The notes: a model not told the origin generated them from the sequence alone. 64,000 nucleotides of DNA from JASHVB01 sp036489395 (GCA_036489395.1 DASXFW010000184.1:1-64000), one strand, 5' to 3'. Counted from the first letter of the stretch, positions 8,202 to 17,172 are shown. Made by a program: numbers and translations.

Positions 8202-9179
8202 TCAGCAGAGCGAGTCGCTGCCCCCGCCCGTATCGCCGCCGCCCGTATCGCCGCCGCCCGTATCGCCGCCGCCGGAATCCCAGCCGCCGCCGCTGCCGTC
8301 ATCCGTGCCGCCGCCGCCGCCGTCGTTCCACGAGGCGTCGGGAGCGGCCGACGGATCGGTCGGCTGATCCCAGGAGCCGTTATCGACGAAGTTCTGGTCG
8401 GCTGCCGGCATGCCGCCACTACCCTGGTCCCAGGTGCCCTGATCCACGTAACCCGGCTCGGCCGGGGCGCCGCCGCCCCACGGGCTGCCGGCGAACGGCG
8501 CCGCGCCGCCACCGAACATTGGCGAGCCGCCGCCGTAGCCGCGGTTGCCGGAGAACAAGCCCATGAGCGCATCGGCCGCCACGACGCCGCCGGCGACTCC
8601 AGCCGCGGTGCGCAGCGCCGAGCCGAAGAAGCCCGTGCCGCCAGAGCTCTGGAACACTCCCGGCTGATAGTTTGGCGGATATTGCGGCTGCGGCGGCGGG
8701 GCCGCCTGCTGCCATTGCGGCTGGGGCTGCGGCGCGGCGCCGCCCTGGTTCCAGGCCGGACCCGCGCCCGGTTGCGGCGACGGCTGCGGCCGACCGCCGA
8801 ACAAACCGCCGAAGAATCCGCCGCCGGAGCTCGGCGGTGCCTGGCGCTGCTGCACCTGCTGCTGCTGTGCCGCCTGGGCGGCCTGTTGCGCCTGCTGCAG
8901 CTCCCATTCCAGCCGCTGGATGCGATTCTGCGCCTCGGTCAGCGCATGCTCTTGCACGAAGGCAAGCTGCGTCATGCGGTACGGCGCCTCCGGCATGCGC
9001 TGATACAGGCCACGGATATGCTGGTCCGCGTCCGGATCCACGGGCGGCAGCGGCGGCTGTGCCGGTTGCGTCGTCGCGGGCACCGATCCGCCGAATGGGC
9101 CGGATGGCGGGGCGCTGGCCTGCGCGCCGCTGACGCGGGCGACGAACTGGCTGATCATATCGCGTTCTTCATTGGTCAT
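8202..9179 (-). CDS. DUF2076 family protein, Gly/Gln-rich
   Basis: A 325-residue protein. It begins with the DUF2076 start motif MTNEERDMISQFVARVSG, continues with a predicted coiled coil at about residues 90-125 (Glu/Gln/Ala-rich, ending in a poly-Gln stretch), then Pro/Gln-rich linkers and a hydrophobic helix (ALRTAAGVAGGVVAADALMG), and ends in an Asp/Gly/Asn-rich tail with three GGGDT repeats encoded by a 15-nt tandem repeat. The family is common in Proteobacteria and its function is uncertain; envelope association is often suggested. The start MTNEERD was chosen because it matches the family N-terminus. It lies 67 nt downstream of the CoA-binding protein gene. Confidence 0.85.
   Translation of the reverse strand: MTNEERDMISQFVARVSGAQASAPPSGPFGGSVPATTQPAQPPLPPVDPDADQHIRGLYQRMPEAPYRMTQLAFVQEHALTEAQNRIQRLEWELQQAQQAAQAAQQQQVQQRQAPPSSGGGFFGGLFGGRPQPSPQPGAGPAWNQGGAAPQPQPQWQQAAPPPQPQYPPNYQPGVFQSSGGTGFFGSALRTAAGVAGGVVAADALMGLFSGNRGYGGGSPMFGGGAAPFAGSPWGGGAPAEPGYVDQGTWDQGSGGMPAADQNFVDNGSWDQPTDPSAAPDASWNDGGGGGTDDGSGGGWDSGGGDTGGGDTGGGDTGGGSDSLC
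8226..8271. repeat. 15-nt tandem repeat (three copies) within the DUF2076 gene
   Basis: CCCGTATCGCCGCCG is repeated in tandem about three times near the 3' end of the DUF2076 gene. Each unit encodes one G-G-G-D-T pentapeptide on the minus strand, so copy-number change would keep the frame. Confidence 0.75.
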
Positions 9180-9246
9180 GGGACGCCCTTCGGGTTTCTC
9201 CGGTTCGACCGTTCGTGATGCGATGTGGCGCGCATCCGGCGCCGCT

Positions 9247-9687
9247 TCAATGGCGGGCGGCGGCAAGATCGAGGCCGAGCCGCCGAGCCTCGATCACCGG
9301 GCAGCGGTCCATCACCACGGCGATGCCGGCGGCGCGGGCGCGCTCGGCCGCCGCCTCGTCAATGACGCCGAGCTGCATCCAGATGACGCGGGTGCCCAAC
9401 CGGATCGCGTCGTCCACCACCGGCCCGACATGGACGGAATTGCGGAACACATCGACCATCTCGAGCGGCGCCGCACGGTCCAGCATGGCGACGACCGTGC
9501 AATTGTGGATCTGCTGGCCGGCCAGTCCAGGATTGACCGGCGTCACGTCGTAGCCGCGATCGAGCAAGAAACGCATGACGCCGTGCGACGGTCGCCACGG
9601 TTTCGCGGAGGCACCAACCAGGGCGATGCGACGGGTGGATTGCAGGATGGTGCGGATCGCGTCGTCGGTCTGGTTGTCGAGGGGCAT
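9247..9687 (-). CDS. CoA-binding domain protein (YccU-like)
   Basis: A 146-residue single-domain Rossmann protein of the CoA-binding family. The motif RRIALVGASAKPWRPSHGVM near residue 20 is the nucleotide-binding turn, followed by GYDVTPVNPGLAGQ and later VDVFRNSVHVGPVV and VIWMQLGVIDEAAA, typical of YccU and the N-terminus of succinyl-CoA ligase alpha. It probably binds CoA or acyl-CoA in the cytoplasm; the physiological role is unknown. It precedes the DUF2076 gene on the same strand. Confidence 0.9.
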   Translation of the reverse strand: MPLDNQTDDAIRTILQSTRRIALVGASAKPWRPSHGVMRFLLDRGYDVTPVNPGLAGQQIHNCTVVAMLDRAAPLEMVDVFRNSVHVGPVVDDAIRLGTRVIWMQLGVIDEAAAERARAAGIAVVMDRCPVIEARRLGLDLAAARH

Positions 9688-9805
9688 CGAGGGATGATGG
9701 GGCGGATCGGCCGCCGACGCGAGGGGCGGAGTGGCAGGGGCGGAGCAATTGTCGTGGTAAGTGCGTTATCGATGATGACTGTCGCCGGTGCGGCAACCAG
9801 ACCTC

Positions 9806-9934
9806 TCAATGACGCCCGTTGCGATCACGCAGCAGAGTCGCCACGTGATCGCCGTTCCAATTCTCATCCCAGGTGGTATCGACGACGTAGCCGCGCGGTG
9901 GCTCAGGCGCCCTGGTCAATCGCCGATCATCCAC
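9806..9934 (-). CDS. Possible small protein overlapping the hydrolase 3' end
   Basis: A 42-codon frame starting at GTG within the last codons of the alpha/beta hydrolase and ending at TGA. The C-terminal part reads RGYVVDTTWDENWNGDHVAT, which looks protein-like rather than a random GC-rich frame. An in-frame ATG 18 nt further upstream and a TTG overlapping the hydrolase stop are alternatives. Translational coupling is plausible. No family recognised. Confidence 0.3.
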   Translation of the reverse strand: MDDRRLTRAPEPPRGYVVDTTWDENWNGDHVATLLRDRNGRH

Positions 9935-10593
9935 CCCGCCATCGCATCGCATAATTCCGCCAGCACCTGCACGTCGGTGCGTCCACTGCGCGCGGGCACG
10001 TGGAACGAGTGATCGGCGTCGGCGAACGTCCGCAACGTCGTGCGGCTGCCGAGCCCGGCGGCCACGCGAACGATCAGGGCATGTTCGGCCAGCGCATCGC
10101 GCGAGCCTTGCAGGAACAACATAGGAATGCGGATGTTCGCGAGATGCTGCGCGCGATCGACCGACGGACGCTGCGCCGGATGCAGCGGGAAGCCAAGGAA
10201 TACCAGCCCTTCGACGCCGGGAAGCGGCGACTCGGCCTGGGCCTGCGAGGTCATGCGGCCGCCGAACGACTTGCCGCCGGCGAACAGATGAAGGGCGGGG
10301 AACTGGCGGGCGGCCTCGGCAACGGCCGCGCGCACCGCGGCGTGCGCGACCGCGGGCGGGTCGGGCCGCCGGGCGCCACGCTCCATGTAGGGGAACTGGT
10401 AGCGCAGCGTGGCAATGCCGCGCTGGGCCAGGAAATCTGCTGTCGCGGCCATGAACGGATGCGACATGCCGGCGCCGGCGCCGTGGGCAAGGACGCAAGC
10501 GGCCCGCGCGGCATCCGGCAGAAGCACCAGGCCGGAGACCGCGGTGCCGTTGGGCAGCGGGATGGCGATGGGGCGGGATTGCAGAGTGGTCAT
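9916..10593 (-). CDS. Alpha/beta hydrolase (KANL3/Tex30, dienelactone-hydrolase-like)
   Basis: A 225-residue alpha/beta hydrolase. The elbow GGKSFGGRMTS holds the nucleophilic serine; an aspartate follows in LFLQGSRDALAE and a histidine in DADHSFHVP, completing the triad. The HGAGAGM segment near residue 38 is the oxyanion loop typical of the KANL3/Tex30 branch. The start at MTTLQSRP was chosen because longer starts read through a palindromic repeat. Substrate unknown; small esterase or acylhydrolase activity is likely. Confidence 0.88.
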   Translation of the reverse strand: MTTLQSRPIAIPLPNGTAVSGLVLLPDAARAACVLAHGAGAGMSHPFMAATADFLAQRGIATLRYQFPYMERGARRPDPPAVAHAAVRAAVAEAARQFPALHLFAGGKSFGGRMTSQAQAESPLPGVEGLVFLGFPLHPAQRPSVDRAQHLANIRIPMLFLQGSRDALAEHALIVRVAAGLGSRTTLRTFADADHSFHVPARSGRTDVQVLAELCDAMAGWMIGD

Positions 10594-10613
10594 GGGGAAA
10601 GACGCCCACTTTT

Positions 10614-10822
10614 TGTCATTGCGAGTTGCCACCGGCCGGCGGCCGCCGACCCGCCCTTCTGTCATTGCGAGGCCGTTTGGCCGAAGCAATCTCGATCGTG
10701 AGAAGCCGCCGGCAGCTCGTCACGAACGGGATTGCTTCGGCCAAGCGGCCTCGCAATGACAGGGGGATCCAGTTTCATCCAGGCCGGATCGGATGGCCGG
10801 CCAATAGCACCCTGCAATGACA
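10614..10822. repeat. Composite palindrome: D-left, A, D-right
   Basis: The outer ends are D-left (TGTCATTGCGAGTTGCCACC, 10614) and D-right (ending GCAATGACAG at 10822, with GTTTCATCCAGGCCGG inside). A complete module A sits between them (10660-10762; TGTCATTGCGAGGCCG to its inversion). It separates the hydrolase from the FAD enzyme gene and creates a spurious ATG at its right end. Confidence 0.85.
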
Positions 10823-10873
10823 GATGCCCCGCCGATGGTCTATGCAACCTGCAACCGTCAGCAGGGATACGTC

Positions 10874-12376
10874 ATGCCGCACCAATCGTCGCTACCGGAT
10901 GAGTGGGACCACGAGGCCGATGTGGTCGTCGTCGGCTTCGGCGCGGCGGGCATGGCCGCGTCGGTCAGCGCGTTCGAACTGGGCGCGGACGTCATTCTCC
11001 TGGAAAAAGCCCCCGAGGGTGAGGAAGGCGGCAACACGCGCGTCGCCGGCCAGGGCTATCTCAACACGTCATCGGCCGAGCAAGCGGCCGCGTATCTCAC
11101 CGCGCTGTGCGGCCCCTACACGGTGCCGGAGCCGATGGTGAAAGTTTGGGCGCAGGAGATGGGCCGCAACAACGACTGGCTGCGCAGCCTCGGCGGCGAT
11201 CCGCAGGAGCACCAGCATCCGCCGGTCGGCATCGAGTTCCCCGATCTGCCGGGTTCCGACTGCGTACACAAGTTTCATGATGGCCCGACCTACGGATATT
11301 CGCTGACCTGGAAATTGTTCGAGCGCCTGGTGAAGCAGCGTCCGATCCGCATCCTTTATGAAACGCCGGGCCGCGCGCTGATCCAGCACGACGTGACCAA
11401 GGAGATCCTTGGCGTGCGCGCGCAGCAGGGCGGGCGCTCGGTCAATGTAAAGGCGCGGCGCGGCGTGGTGCTGACCTGCGGCGGTTTCGAAAACAACCAG
11501 GAGATGATCCGCAATTACCTGCCCGGTGTGCCGTACTGCTACACGTCCGGCTCGCCGTACAACGAAGGCGACGGCATCACCATGGCGATGTCGGTCGGTG
11601 CCGATCTCTGGCACATGAACAATTATGCCGGACCGTCGATGGCGCTGAAAGTGCCAGAAGTACGCACGTCGTTCTCCATGCAGGCGCTGCATTTCAGCAA
11701 GCAGATGCCCGGCGGGATGATCGTGGTGGGGCCGGATGGGCGGCGCTTCGCCGACGAGAAGTTCAAGACGCGGCACGGCAAGGTCCCGGTGAACGGGCGC
11801 TGGCTGCCGTCGTCCACGCCGTGTCCGATGTACATGATCTTCGATCATGCGTTGTTTGCCGCCGGGCCGCTGTACGACAAGCATCCCAGCCACGGCTGGA
11901 CGCAGATCGTCGAACGCTACGAGTGGAGCGAGGATAACAGCGCCGAACTGGCAAAGGGATGGTTCACGCGTGCGGACAGTGTTGCGGACCTTGCTTCGGC
12001 CGTAGGCCTGGACGCTGCGGTGCTGGAGGAAACGGTCGGCCGCTGGAACCACTGCTGCGATGCCGGGCGCGATGCGGATTTCGGCCGCAGGCTGATGCTG
12101 GCGCCGATTTCGCGCGGGCCGTTCTATTCCGTGGAACTGTCGCCATCGATGCTCAACACGCAGGGCGGGCCGCGGCGGAATGAGAAGGCGCAGATCGTGC
12201 GACCGGATGGTTCGCCGATCCCGCGACTATATAGCGCGGGAGAGCTGGGTTCGATTTACAGCTATCTGTATCAGGGCACCGGCAATATCGGCGAATGCCT
12301 GGCGTTCGGGCGGATCTCCGGACGGAACGCGGCGGGGGAAGTACCTTGGGATGAGGCGCGGCGCGCGTTCGAGTAG
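10874..12376 (+). CDS. FAD-dependent dehydrogenase, fumarate reductase/3-ketosteroid-dehydrogenase-like
   Basis: A 500-residue flavoprotein. After a short leader comes the FAD Gly motif DVVVVGFGAAGMAASVSAFE with LLEKAPEGEEGGNTRVAGQG, the FAD_binding_2 signature. The late RPDGSPIPRLYSAGELGS and QGTGNIGECLAFGRISGRNA are the conserved second FAD-contact region. The family includes urocanate, fumarate and ketosteroid oxidoreductases; no secretion signal or cytochrome domain is seen, so a soluble cytoplasmic dehydrogenase is likely. Upstream in-frame ATGs lie in or next to the repeat end, so the start at MPHQSSLPDEWDHEAD is preferred. Confidence 0.88.
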   Translation: MPHQSSLPDEWDHEADVVVVGFGAAGMAASVSAFELGADVILLEKAPEGEEGGNTRVAGQGYLNTSSAEQAAAYLTALCGPYTVPEPMVKVWAQEMGRNNDWLRSLGGDPQEHQHPPVGIEFPDLPGSDCVHKFHDGPTYGYSLTWKLFERLVKQRPIRILYETPGRALIQHDVTKEILGVRAQQGGRSVNVKARRGVVLTCGGFENNQEMIRNYLPGVPYCYTSGSPYNEGDGITMAMSVGADLWHMNNYAGPSMALKVPEVRTSFSMQALHFSKQMPGGMIVVGPDGRRFADEKFKTRHGKVPVNGRWLPSSTPCPMYMIFDHALFAAGPLYDKHPSHGWTQIVERYEWSEDNSAELAKGWFTRADSVADLASAVGLDAAVLEETVGRWNHCCDAGRDADFGRRLMLAPISRGPFYSVELSPSMLNTQGGPRRNEKAQIVRPDGSPIPRLYSAGELGSIYSYLYQGTGNIGECLAFGRISGRNAAGEVPWDEARRAFE

Positions 12377-12399
12377 GTGCCGCGGTCGCTGGCCCACAC

Positions 12400-12726
12400 T
12401 GTCATTGCGAGTTGCCACCGGCCGGCGGGCCGACCTGCCCTGGATGAAACGGTCGGCGTCGCCCCCTCGTCATGCCGACGGAGGTCGGCATCCATGACTC
12501 TTTGCGGCGGCCAGCACAGCAAGTCGTGGATGCGGGCCGGAGCCTGCCACCCGGCCTTGACCCGGTGGTCGGCATGACGTGGGGGCGACGGGCGTGCCTC
12601 CCATCCGCAGCATGGAAGGCCCCAGTTTCTTGTTAGGCGCGAGGTGCCGAAGCAATCTCGTTCGTGACCGTCAGCGGCTTATCACGAACGAGATTGCTTC
12701 GGCACCTCGCGCCTCGCAATGACAGT
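12400..12726. repeat. Composite palindrome: D-left, C, A
   Basis: Begins with D-left (TGTCATTGCGAGTTGCCACC and TGGATGAAACGGTCGGC), continues with a module C (12479-12578, GTCATGCCGACGGAGG to GTCGGCATGAC), and ends with a module A variant whose inner arm is GGCGCGAGGTGCCGAAGCAA (about 12634-12724). The D-right end is missing. It fills the gap between the FAD enzyme and yebC, which shows no gene. Confidence 0.85.
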
Positions 12727-12738
12727 GTGGGGGGGCGC

Positions 12739-13488
12739 CTACGCCGAGAGCCGAGCCATAACCTCCTCCGGTATCTCGAAATTCGCGTACACGTTCTGCA
12801 CGTCGTCGCTGTCCTCCAGCGCCTCGAGCAGCTTCAGCACGCTCGCCGCGCGCTCCTCATCCAGTGTCACCGTGGTGCTCGGCCGCCACTCCACCTTGGC
12901 GCTTTCCGGCGGCCCGAAGCGCGCCTCCAGCGCATCGCGCACCGCGAAGAAATCGTCCGGCGCGCAGGTGACCTCGTGCCCGTTCTCGTCGGACTCGACG
13001 TTGTCCGCGCCGGCCTCGATCGCCGCCTCCAGCACGTCGTCCGCCGACCCGACGGACGCCGGATAACCTACAACGCCCAGCCGCTGGAACAAGAAGCTGA
13101 CCGAGTTCGTCTCCCCCAGCGCCCCGCCGTATTTCGCAAATGCCGAGCGCACGTCGGACGCGGTGCGGTTCCGATTGTCGGTCAGTCCCTCTACCATGAC
13201 CGCGACGCCGGACGGGCCGTAGCCCTCATACCGCACTTCCACATAGTCCGCGCCGCCGGCACCGCCCGACGCCTTCTTGATCGCGCGATCCACCGTATCC
13301 TTCGCCATGTTCGCCTCGCGCGCCGCGGCCACCGCGGCCCGCAGCCGGGGATTGGTGGCCGGGTCGGGCAGGCCCTGGCCGGCGGCGACGGTGATCTCGC
13401 GGATCAGCCGCGCGAACAAGCGGCCGCGGCGGGCGTCCTGCGCCCCCTTGCGGTGCATGATGTTCTTGAATTGGGAATGTCCAGCCAT
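12739..13488 (-). CDS. YebC/PmpR (TACO1) family regulator
   Basis: A 249-residue protein with the family's signature N-terminus MAGHSQFKNIMHRKGAQDA, followed by RGRLFARLIREITVAA and AVAAAREANMAKDTVDRAI. The acidic central and C-terminal domains (DFFAVRDALEARFGPPESAK ..., LLEALEDSDDVQNVYANFEI) are complete. Members act as transcriptional regulators or as translation factors that relieve ribosome stalling. The ATG was set at MAGHSQ; the longer frame upstream is not supported. No ruv genes adjoin it here. Confidence 0.95.
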   Translation of the reverse strand: MAGHSQFKNIMHRKGAQDARRGRLFARLIREITVAAGQGLPDPATNPRLRAAVAAAREANMAKDTVDRAIKKASGGAGGADYVEVRYEGYGPSGVAVMVEGLTDNRNRTASDVRSAFAKYGGALGETNSVSFLFQRLGVVGYPASVGSADDVLEAAIEAGADNVESDENGHEVTCAPDDFFAVRDALEARFGPPESAKVEWRPSTTVTLDEERAASVLKLLEALEDSDDVQNVYANFEIPEEVMARLSA

Positions 13489-13576
13489 GTCTCGATCGTT
13501 CGGTTGTGGGTCGTTGGTTGTCGGGTCGGGTTTGCCGGAGGATACATAAGCCGATTGCGCCAGGACAGGAGGGCGG

Positions 13577-14683
13577 ATGCCCGCGTACGACCTGATCGTC
13601 ATCGGTGGCGGCCTGGTGGGCGGCGCCATCGCCTGGGGCGCCGCGGTGCGGGGCGCCTCGGTCGCGCTGCTGGATGAAGGCGACGTCGCGTATCGCGCCG
13701 CGCGCGGCAATTTCGGCCTGGTCTGGGTGCAGAGCAAAGGCGCCGGCATGCCGCCCTATGCGCACTGGACGCGGCGCTCCGCCGAGCTCTGGCCGGAGCT
13801 GGCGGGCCGGCTGGCGGAAACCACCGGCACCGACCCGGTGCTGGCACAGCCGGGCGGCTTCGCGTTCTGCCTGAGCGACCGGGAGTACGAAGACCGCGCG
13901 GCGATGTTGACCCGTATGCACAACGAAAGCGGCGACATCGGCACCCGCATGCTGGATCGGGCGGAGGCGCGCGCAATGGTGTCAGGACTGGGCGATCGCG
14001 TGGTCGGCGCGTCGTTCTGTCCGATGGACGGCCACGCCAACCCGCTGCACCTGCTGCGCGGTTTGCACGCCGCGCTGCTTTCCACGGGCGGTGCGTACCG
14101 GCCGGGCCGTCACGTCGATGCGATCGACGCCGCGCCACACAGCTTCGTGATTCGTTCCCGTACCGAGCGCTTCTCTGCGCCGAAGCTTGTCATCGCAGCC
14201 GGCCTTGGCAGCCGCGACCTGGCGCCGGTGGTCGGGCTGGACATGCCGGTGAAGCCGTTGCAGGGGCAGATCATCGTCACCGAGCGGCTACGGCCATTCC
14301 TGCCCTACCCCACGCACGTGGCGCGGCAGACGGCGGAAGGCTCCGTCATGCTGGGCGACAGCCAGGAGGATGTCGGCTTCGACACCGGCACGAAGGTCTC
14401 GGTCCTGAGCGAGATCGCCGCGCGCAACGTCGCGGTGTTTCCGGCACTGCAGGATGCGTCGATCGTGCGCATGTGGGCGGCGCTGCGGGTCATGTCGCCT
14501 GACGGGTTCCCAATTTACGAACAATCGGCGCGCTTTCCCGGCGCGTTCGCCGCGACCTGCCACAGCGGCGTGACATTGGCCGGCGCGCATGCGCTGGCCT
14601 TGGCGCCGGCGATTCTGGATGGCGAATTGCCGCCGGCGCTGGACGCGTTCTCCAGCCGGCGCTTCCATCTTCCCGCGGCCTGA
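13577..14683 (+). CDS. FAD-dependent oxidoreductase, DAO (D-amino acid/glycine oxidase) family
   Basis: A 368-residue flavoenzyme. The N-terminal YDLIVIGGGLVGGAIAWGAA is the dinucleotide motif, with LLDEGDVAYRAARGNFGLVW after it as in sarcosine/glycine oxidases. Later VIAAGLGSRDLAPVVGLDMP and the substrate-domain strand MWAALRVMSPDGFPIYEQSA followed by HSGVTLAGAHA fit the family. It likely oxidises an amino or imino acid in the cytoplasm. It is divergent from yebC by 88 nt. Confidence 0.88.
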   Translation: MPAYDLIVIGGGLVGGAIAWGAAVRGASVALLDEGDVAYRAARGNFGLVWVQSKGAGMPPYAHWTRRSAELWPELAGRLAETTGTDPVLAQPGGFAFCLSDREYEDRAAMLTRMHNESGDIGTRMLDRAEARAMVSGLGDRVVGASFCPMDGHANPLHLLRGLHAALLSTGGAYRPGRHVDAIDAAPHSFVIRSRTERFSAPKLVIAAGLGSRDLAPVVGLDMPVKPLQGQIIVTERLRPFLPYPTHVARQTAEGSVMLGDSQEDVGFDTGTKVSVLSEIAARNVAVFPALQDASIVRMWAALRVMSPDGFPIYEQSARFPGAFAATCHSGVTLAGAHALALAPAILDGELPPALDAFSSRRFHLPAA

Positions 14684-14746
14684 CAGGGAACTTTCTGCGT
14701 CGGCGCGGCGTTGCTGCCGCGCAAGGCAACGGAGGAATCCCGTATC

Positions 14747-14944
14747 ATGGAACGCAGCCAACCCACGCGCCCGAGCGACGCCGATCGCGACACCGAAGCC
14801 GGCCGCATCAGCCGATCCGGCACCGAAGCAGGAATTTCGATTGGATCGGAGAGCACGTCCGGCGGGTCGGATCCGATCGAGCCGGGCAGGCACGTGCAGC
14901 CGGAGAAGCCTGGCAAGGACAGGTCGCCGCAGCGCAAGGACTGA
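14747..14944 (+). CDS. Small disordered hypothetical protein
   Basis: A 65-residue, Ser/Gly/Asp/Arg-rich protein starting after a clear GGAGGAA ribosome site (ATG at MERSQPTRPSDADRD). It has low complexity (ISRSGTEAGISIGSESTSGG) and no hydrophobic segment, so it is probably intrinsically disordered. It is 63 nt after the DAO-family gene. No family recognised. The ribosome site argues for expression; composition alone would not. Confidence 0.5.
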   Translation: MERSQPTRPSDADRDTEAGRISRSGTEAGISIGSESTSGGSDPIEPGRHVQPEKPGKDRSPQRKD

Positions 14945-14996
14945 CGCGGCTTTCGTGGCGGTAGGTGTCGTTGCCCCCGTGTGTCATTGCCCCATG

Positions 14997-15184
14997 TGTC
15001 ATTGCGAGGAGCGAAGCGACGAAGCAACCTCGTTCGTGATTATCCGCTGCTAATCACGAACGAGAAGGTTCCCCCCTCCCCCAGCCCCTCCCTCTCAAGG
15101 GGAGGGGGGAACCTACGTCAGGCCCTCGACGCCGTTTCATCCCGGGCGGGGTCGGCCCCGGCCGGTGGCCAACTCGCAATGACA
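14997..15184. repeat. Composite palindrome: A (left part), B (right part), D-right
   Basis: Starts as module A (TGTCATTGCGAGGAGCG, then CTCGTTCGTGATTATCC and its inversion), but the right arm of A is replaced by a partial module B (CCCCCTCCCCCAGCCCCTCC to AAGGGGAGGGG), followed by D-right (GCCGTTTCATCCCGGGCGG to CTCGCAATGACAC). It looks like a deletion product of a longer composite. Confidence 0.8.
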
Positions 15185-15265
15185 CCTCCCCCGAGGACGC
15201 CTCCCCCCAACAACAACTCCCGCAACGACACTCCTCGCCGTAACACCCCGCAGCCAGTTCCTCGC

Positions 15266-16183
15266 ATGACCCCACGAACCATCTGGACCCTGGCAAAACG
15301 AACGGCGGAAGCGTTCATCGAGGACGCGGCACTTACCCGCGGCGCGGCGATCGCCTTCTATGCGATCACCTCGCTCGGACCGGCGCTGTTGGTCGTCGTC
15401 GCCATCGCCGGACTTGCATACGGCGAGGAAGCCGCCCGCGGCGCGTTGTTCAGCCGGCTGAGTGCCACCATGGGACCGCAACCCGCCGCCTTTCTCCAGG
15501 ACGCAATCCGCAGCGCCGGCAGTCACAAAGGCGGTATCATCGCCACCATCGTCGGCACGCTGTCGCTGATCGTCACTGCCAGCGGCGTGTTCGGCGAAAT
15601 GCAAACCGCGTTGAACGCGATCTGGCAGGCGAAACCAAACCGCGGCACCTGGGCGCAATTGGCCCGCGCACGGATGATCAGCCTGCTGCTGGTCGTCGCG
15701 TTGGGTCTGCTGCTGCTGGTGTCGGTGGTCATCGCCGCAGCGATCGCCGCGGTGTCCGGCATGTTGAACCGGCATCTGCCGTTCGCCGCCCTGCTGCTGG
15801 AAGCGGCGAACTTCCTGATCACGTTAGTATTGCTCTCCGCCGTGATCGCCACGATCTTCAAGGTGCTGCCGGACCGCGATCTTGCGTGGCACGACGTCGC
15901 GGTCGGCGCGGTGGTGACGGCACTGCTGCTGACGCTCGGCAAGGTCGCGCTTGGCATCTACATCGGCAGCAGCGCCACCATTTCCAGCTATGGCGCGGCC
16001 GGTTCCGTCGTCGCCACCTTGTTCTGGATATTCTACTCGGCGCAAATCTTTCTGCTCGGCGCCGAGTTCACCCAGGTCTATGCCGCCTACAGTGCGGAGC
16101 TTAGCCGTTCACTTGCTGGATCAGCGCGGCCCAGCGATCCAGCGTCGGCAGCACCTGGTCGGCCTTCGCCGCGGGCAGGCTGA
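15266..16183 (+). CDS. YihY/BrkB-family inner-membrane protein
   Basis: A 305-residue polytopic membrane protein. After ALTRGAAIAFYAITSLGPAL it has about six hydrophobic segments: residues about 30-50, 85-105, 130-155, 175-195, 205-225 and 240-260. The conserved family features AIAFYAITSLGP and SSYGAAGSVVATLFWIFYSA are present. The family was once called ribonuclease BN; members are membrane proteins of unclear transport function. The start MTPRTIW was chosen because upstream ATGs fall in the repeat. The last 40 residues run into the 3' end of the convergent LLM gene (83-nt overlap) and have no family character. Confidence 0.88.
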   Translation: MTPRTIWTLAKRTAEAFIEDAALTRGAAIAFYAITSLGPALLVVVAIAGLAYGEEAARGALFSRLSATMGPQPAAFLQDAIRSAGSHKGGIIATIVGTLSLIVTASGVFGEMQTALNAIWQAKPNRGTWAQLARARMISLLLVVALGLLLLVSVVIAAAIAAVSGMLNRHLPFAALLLEAANFLITLVLLSAVIATIFKVLPDRDLAWHDVAVGAVVTALLLTLGKVALGIYIGSSATISSYGAAGSVVATLFWIFYSAQIFLLGAEFTQVYAAYSAELSRSLAGSARPSDPASAAPGRPSPRAG

Positions 16184-16958
16184 CGCAGGCGCGCACCACA
16201 CCGAGATCGCGATAACGCTTCAACAAATCCACATCCTCGGTGCAGCCGAACAGAGTGATGGGGCAGCTTGCCTCGTCACGGCCGGCTTCTTTCAGCATCT
16301 CGCGGAATTTCGGCACGGTGGAGAATACGTCGCCGTCCTTGCCGACCCGGCCCGCCAGCGGAATCCAGCCCTCGCCGTAACGCACCGCGCGCCGCGCCGC
16401 CTGCGGGAAGGCGCCGCCGACGATCACCGGCGGATGCGGCTTCTGCACCGGCTTCGGCCAGGTCATCATCGGATCGAAGTTGACGAACTCCCCATGGTAC
16501 TCGGCCTTCGACCTGGTCCAGATTGCCTTCATCGCCTCGATGCGTTCGCGCACCAGCTTGGCGCGGGTGGCAAAGACCGTGCCGTGGTCTTCCATTTCCT
16601 CGGCATTCCAGCCGACGCCGATGCCAAACAGAAAACGCCCGCCAGAGACCTGGTCGATCGAGGCGACCAGCTTTGCGGTCTGGATCGGATCGCGCTGGTT
16701 CATCAGGCAGACGCCGGTTCCGACGTTCAGCCGCTTCGTCGCCATCGCCGCCGCGGTGAGCGTCACGAACGGGTCCATCACATCGTAGTACTGCTTCGGC
16801 AGGTCGCCGCCACCGGCGAATGGTGTACGGCGCGACGCCGGAATGTGCGAGTGCTCTGGCGCCCATATGGATTCGAACCCGCGTTGTTCCAGCGCCTGGC
16901 CAAGCTCGGCGGGGGCCATGGAATAGTCGGTGAGGAACATCGACGCGCCGAAATGCAT
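16101..16958 (-). CDS. LLM-class (luciferase-like, F420/FMN-dependent) oxidoreductase
   Basis: A 285-residue TIM-barrel protein of the bacterial luciferase-like superfamily. Diagnostic segments are GFESIWAPEHSHIPASRR, MDPFVTLTAAAMATKRLNVG, SGGRFLFGIGVGWNAEEMED and PHPPVIVGGAFPQAARRAVR. Such TIGR03619-type enzymes use reduced FMN or F420; F420-dependence cannot be settled from sequence alone. It converges on the YihY gene with a short 3' overlap and lies upstream of a repeat. Substrate unknown. Confidence 0.9.
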   Translation of the reverse strand: MHFGASMFLTDYSMAPAELGQALEQRGFESIWAPEHSHIPASRRTPFAGGGDLPKQYYDVMDPFVTLTAAAMATKRLNVGTGVCLMNQRDPIQTAKLVASIDQVSGGRFLFGIGVGWNAEEMEDHGTVFATRAKLVRERIEAMKAIWTRSKAEYHGEFVNFDPMMTWPKPVQKPHPPVIVGGAFPQAARRAVRYGEGWIPLAGRVGKDGDVFSTVPKFREMLKEAGRDEASCPITLFGCTEDVDLLKRYRDLGVVRACVSLPAAKADQVLPTLDRWAALIQQVNG

Positions 16959-17069
16959 GACCGTTCTCCCTGGTGTATGCCCTTACAGGTCGCCCGTGCG
17001 GCGCACGAGGTCAAGACCGGCGTTGGCGCGCTGCGTCGGAGCATCGGGCGGCCACATTGTCGGCCGCGT

Positions 17070-17172
17070 TGTCATTGCGAGGAGCGAAGTAACGAAGCAA
17101 TCTCGTTCGTGAGCAGCCGAGGCGGCTTGTCACGACCGGGTTTGCTTCGTCGCGTCGCTCCTCGCAATGACA
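17070..17172. repeat. Palindromic repeat, module A (GAGCGAAG variant)
   Basis: TGTCATTGCGAGGAGCGAAG to its inversion CGCTCCTCGCAATGACA, with inner arms around GCAATCTCGTTCGTGAGCAG. It covers the last 14 codons and the stop codon of the BT1/MFS gene. Confidence 0.9.

Noticed and set aside
10817..10873. ATG at 10817 as the FAD enzyme start
   Set aside because: It lies in the D-right end of the repeat, where GCAATGACAG gives the same ATG at several other sites.
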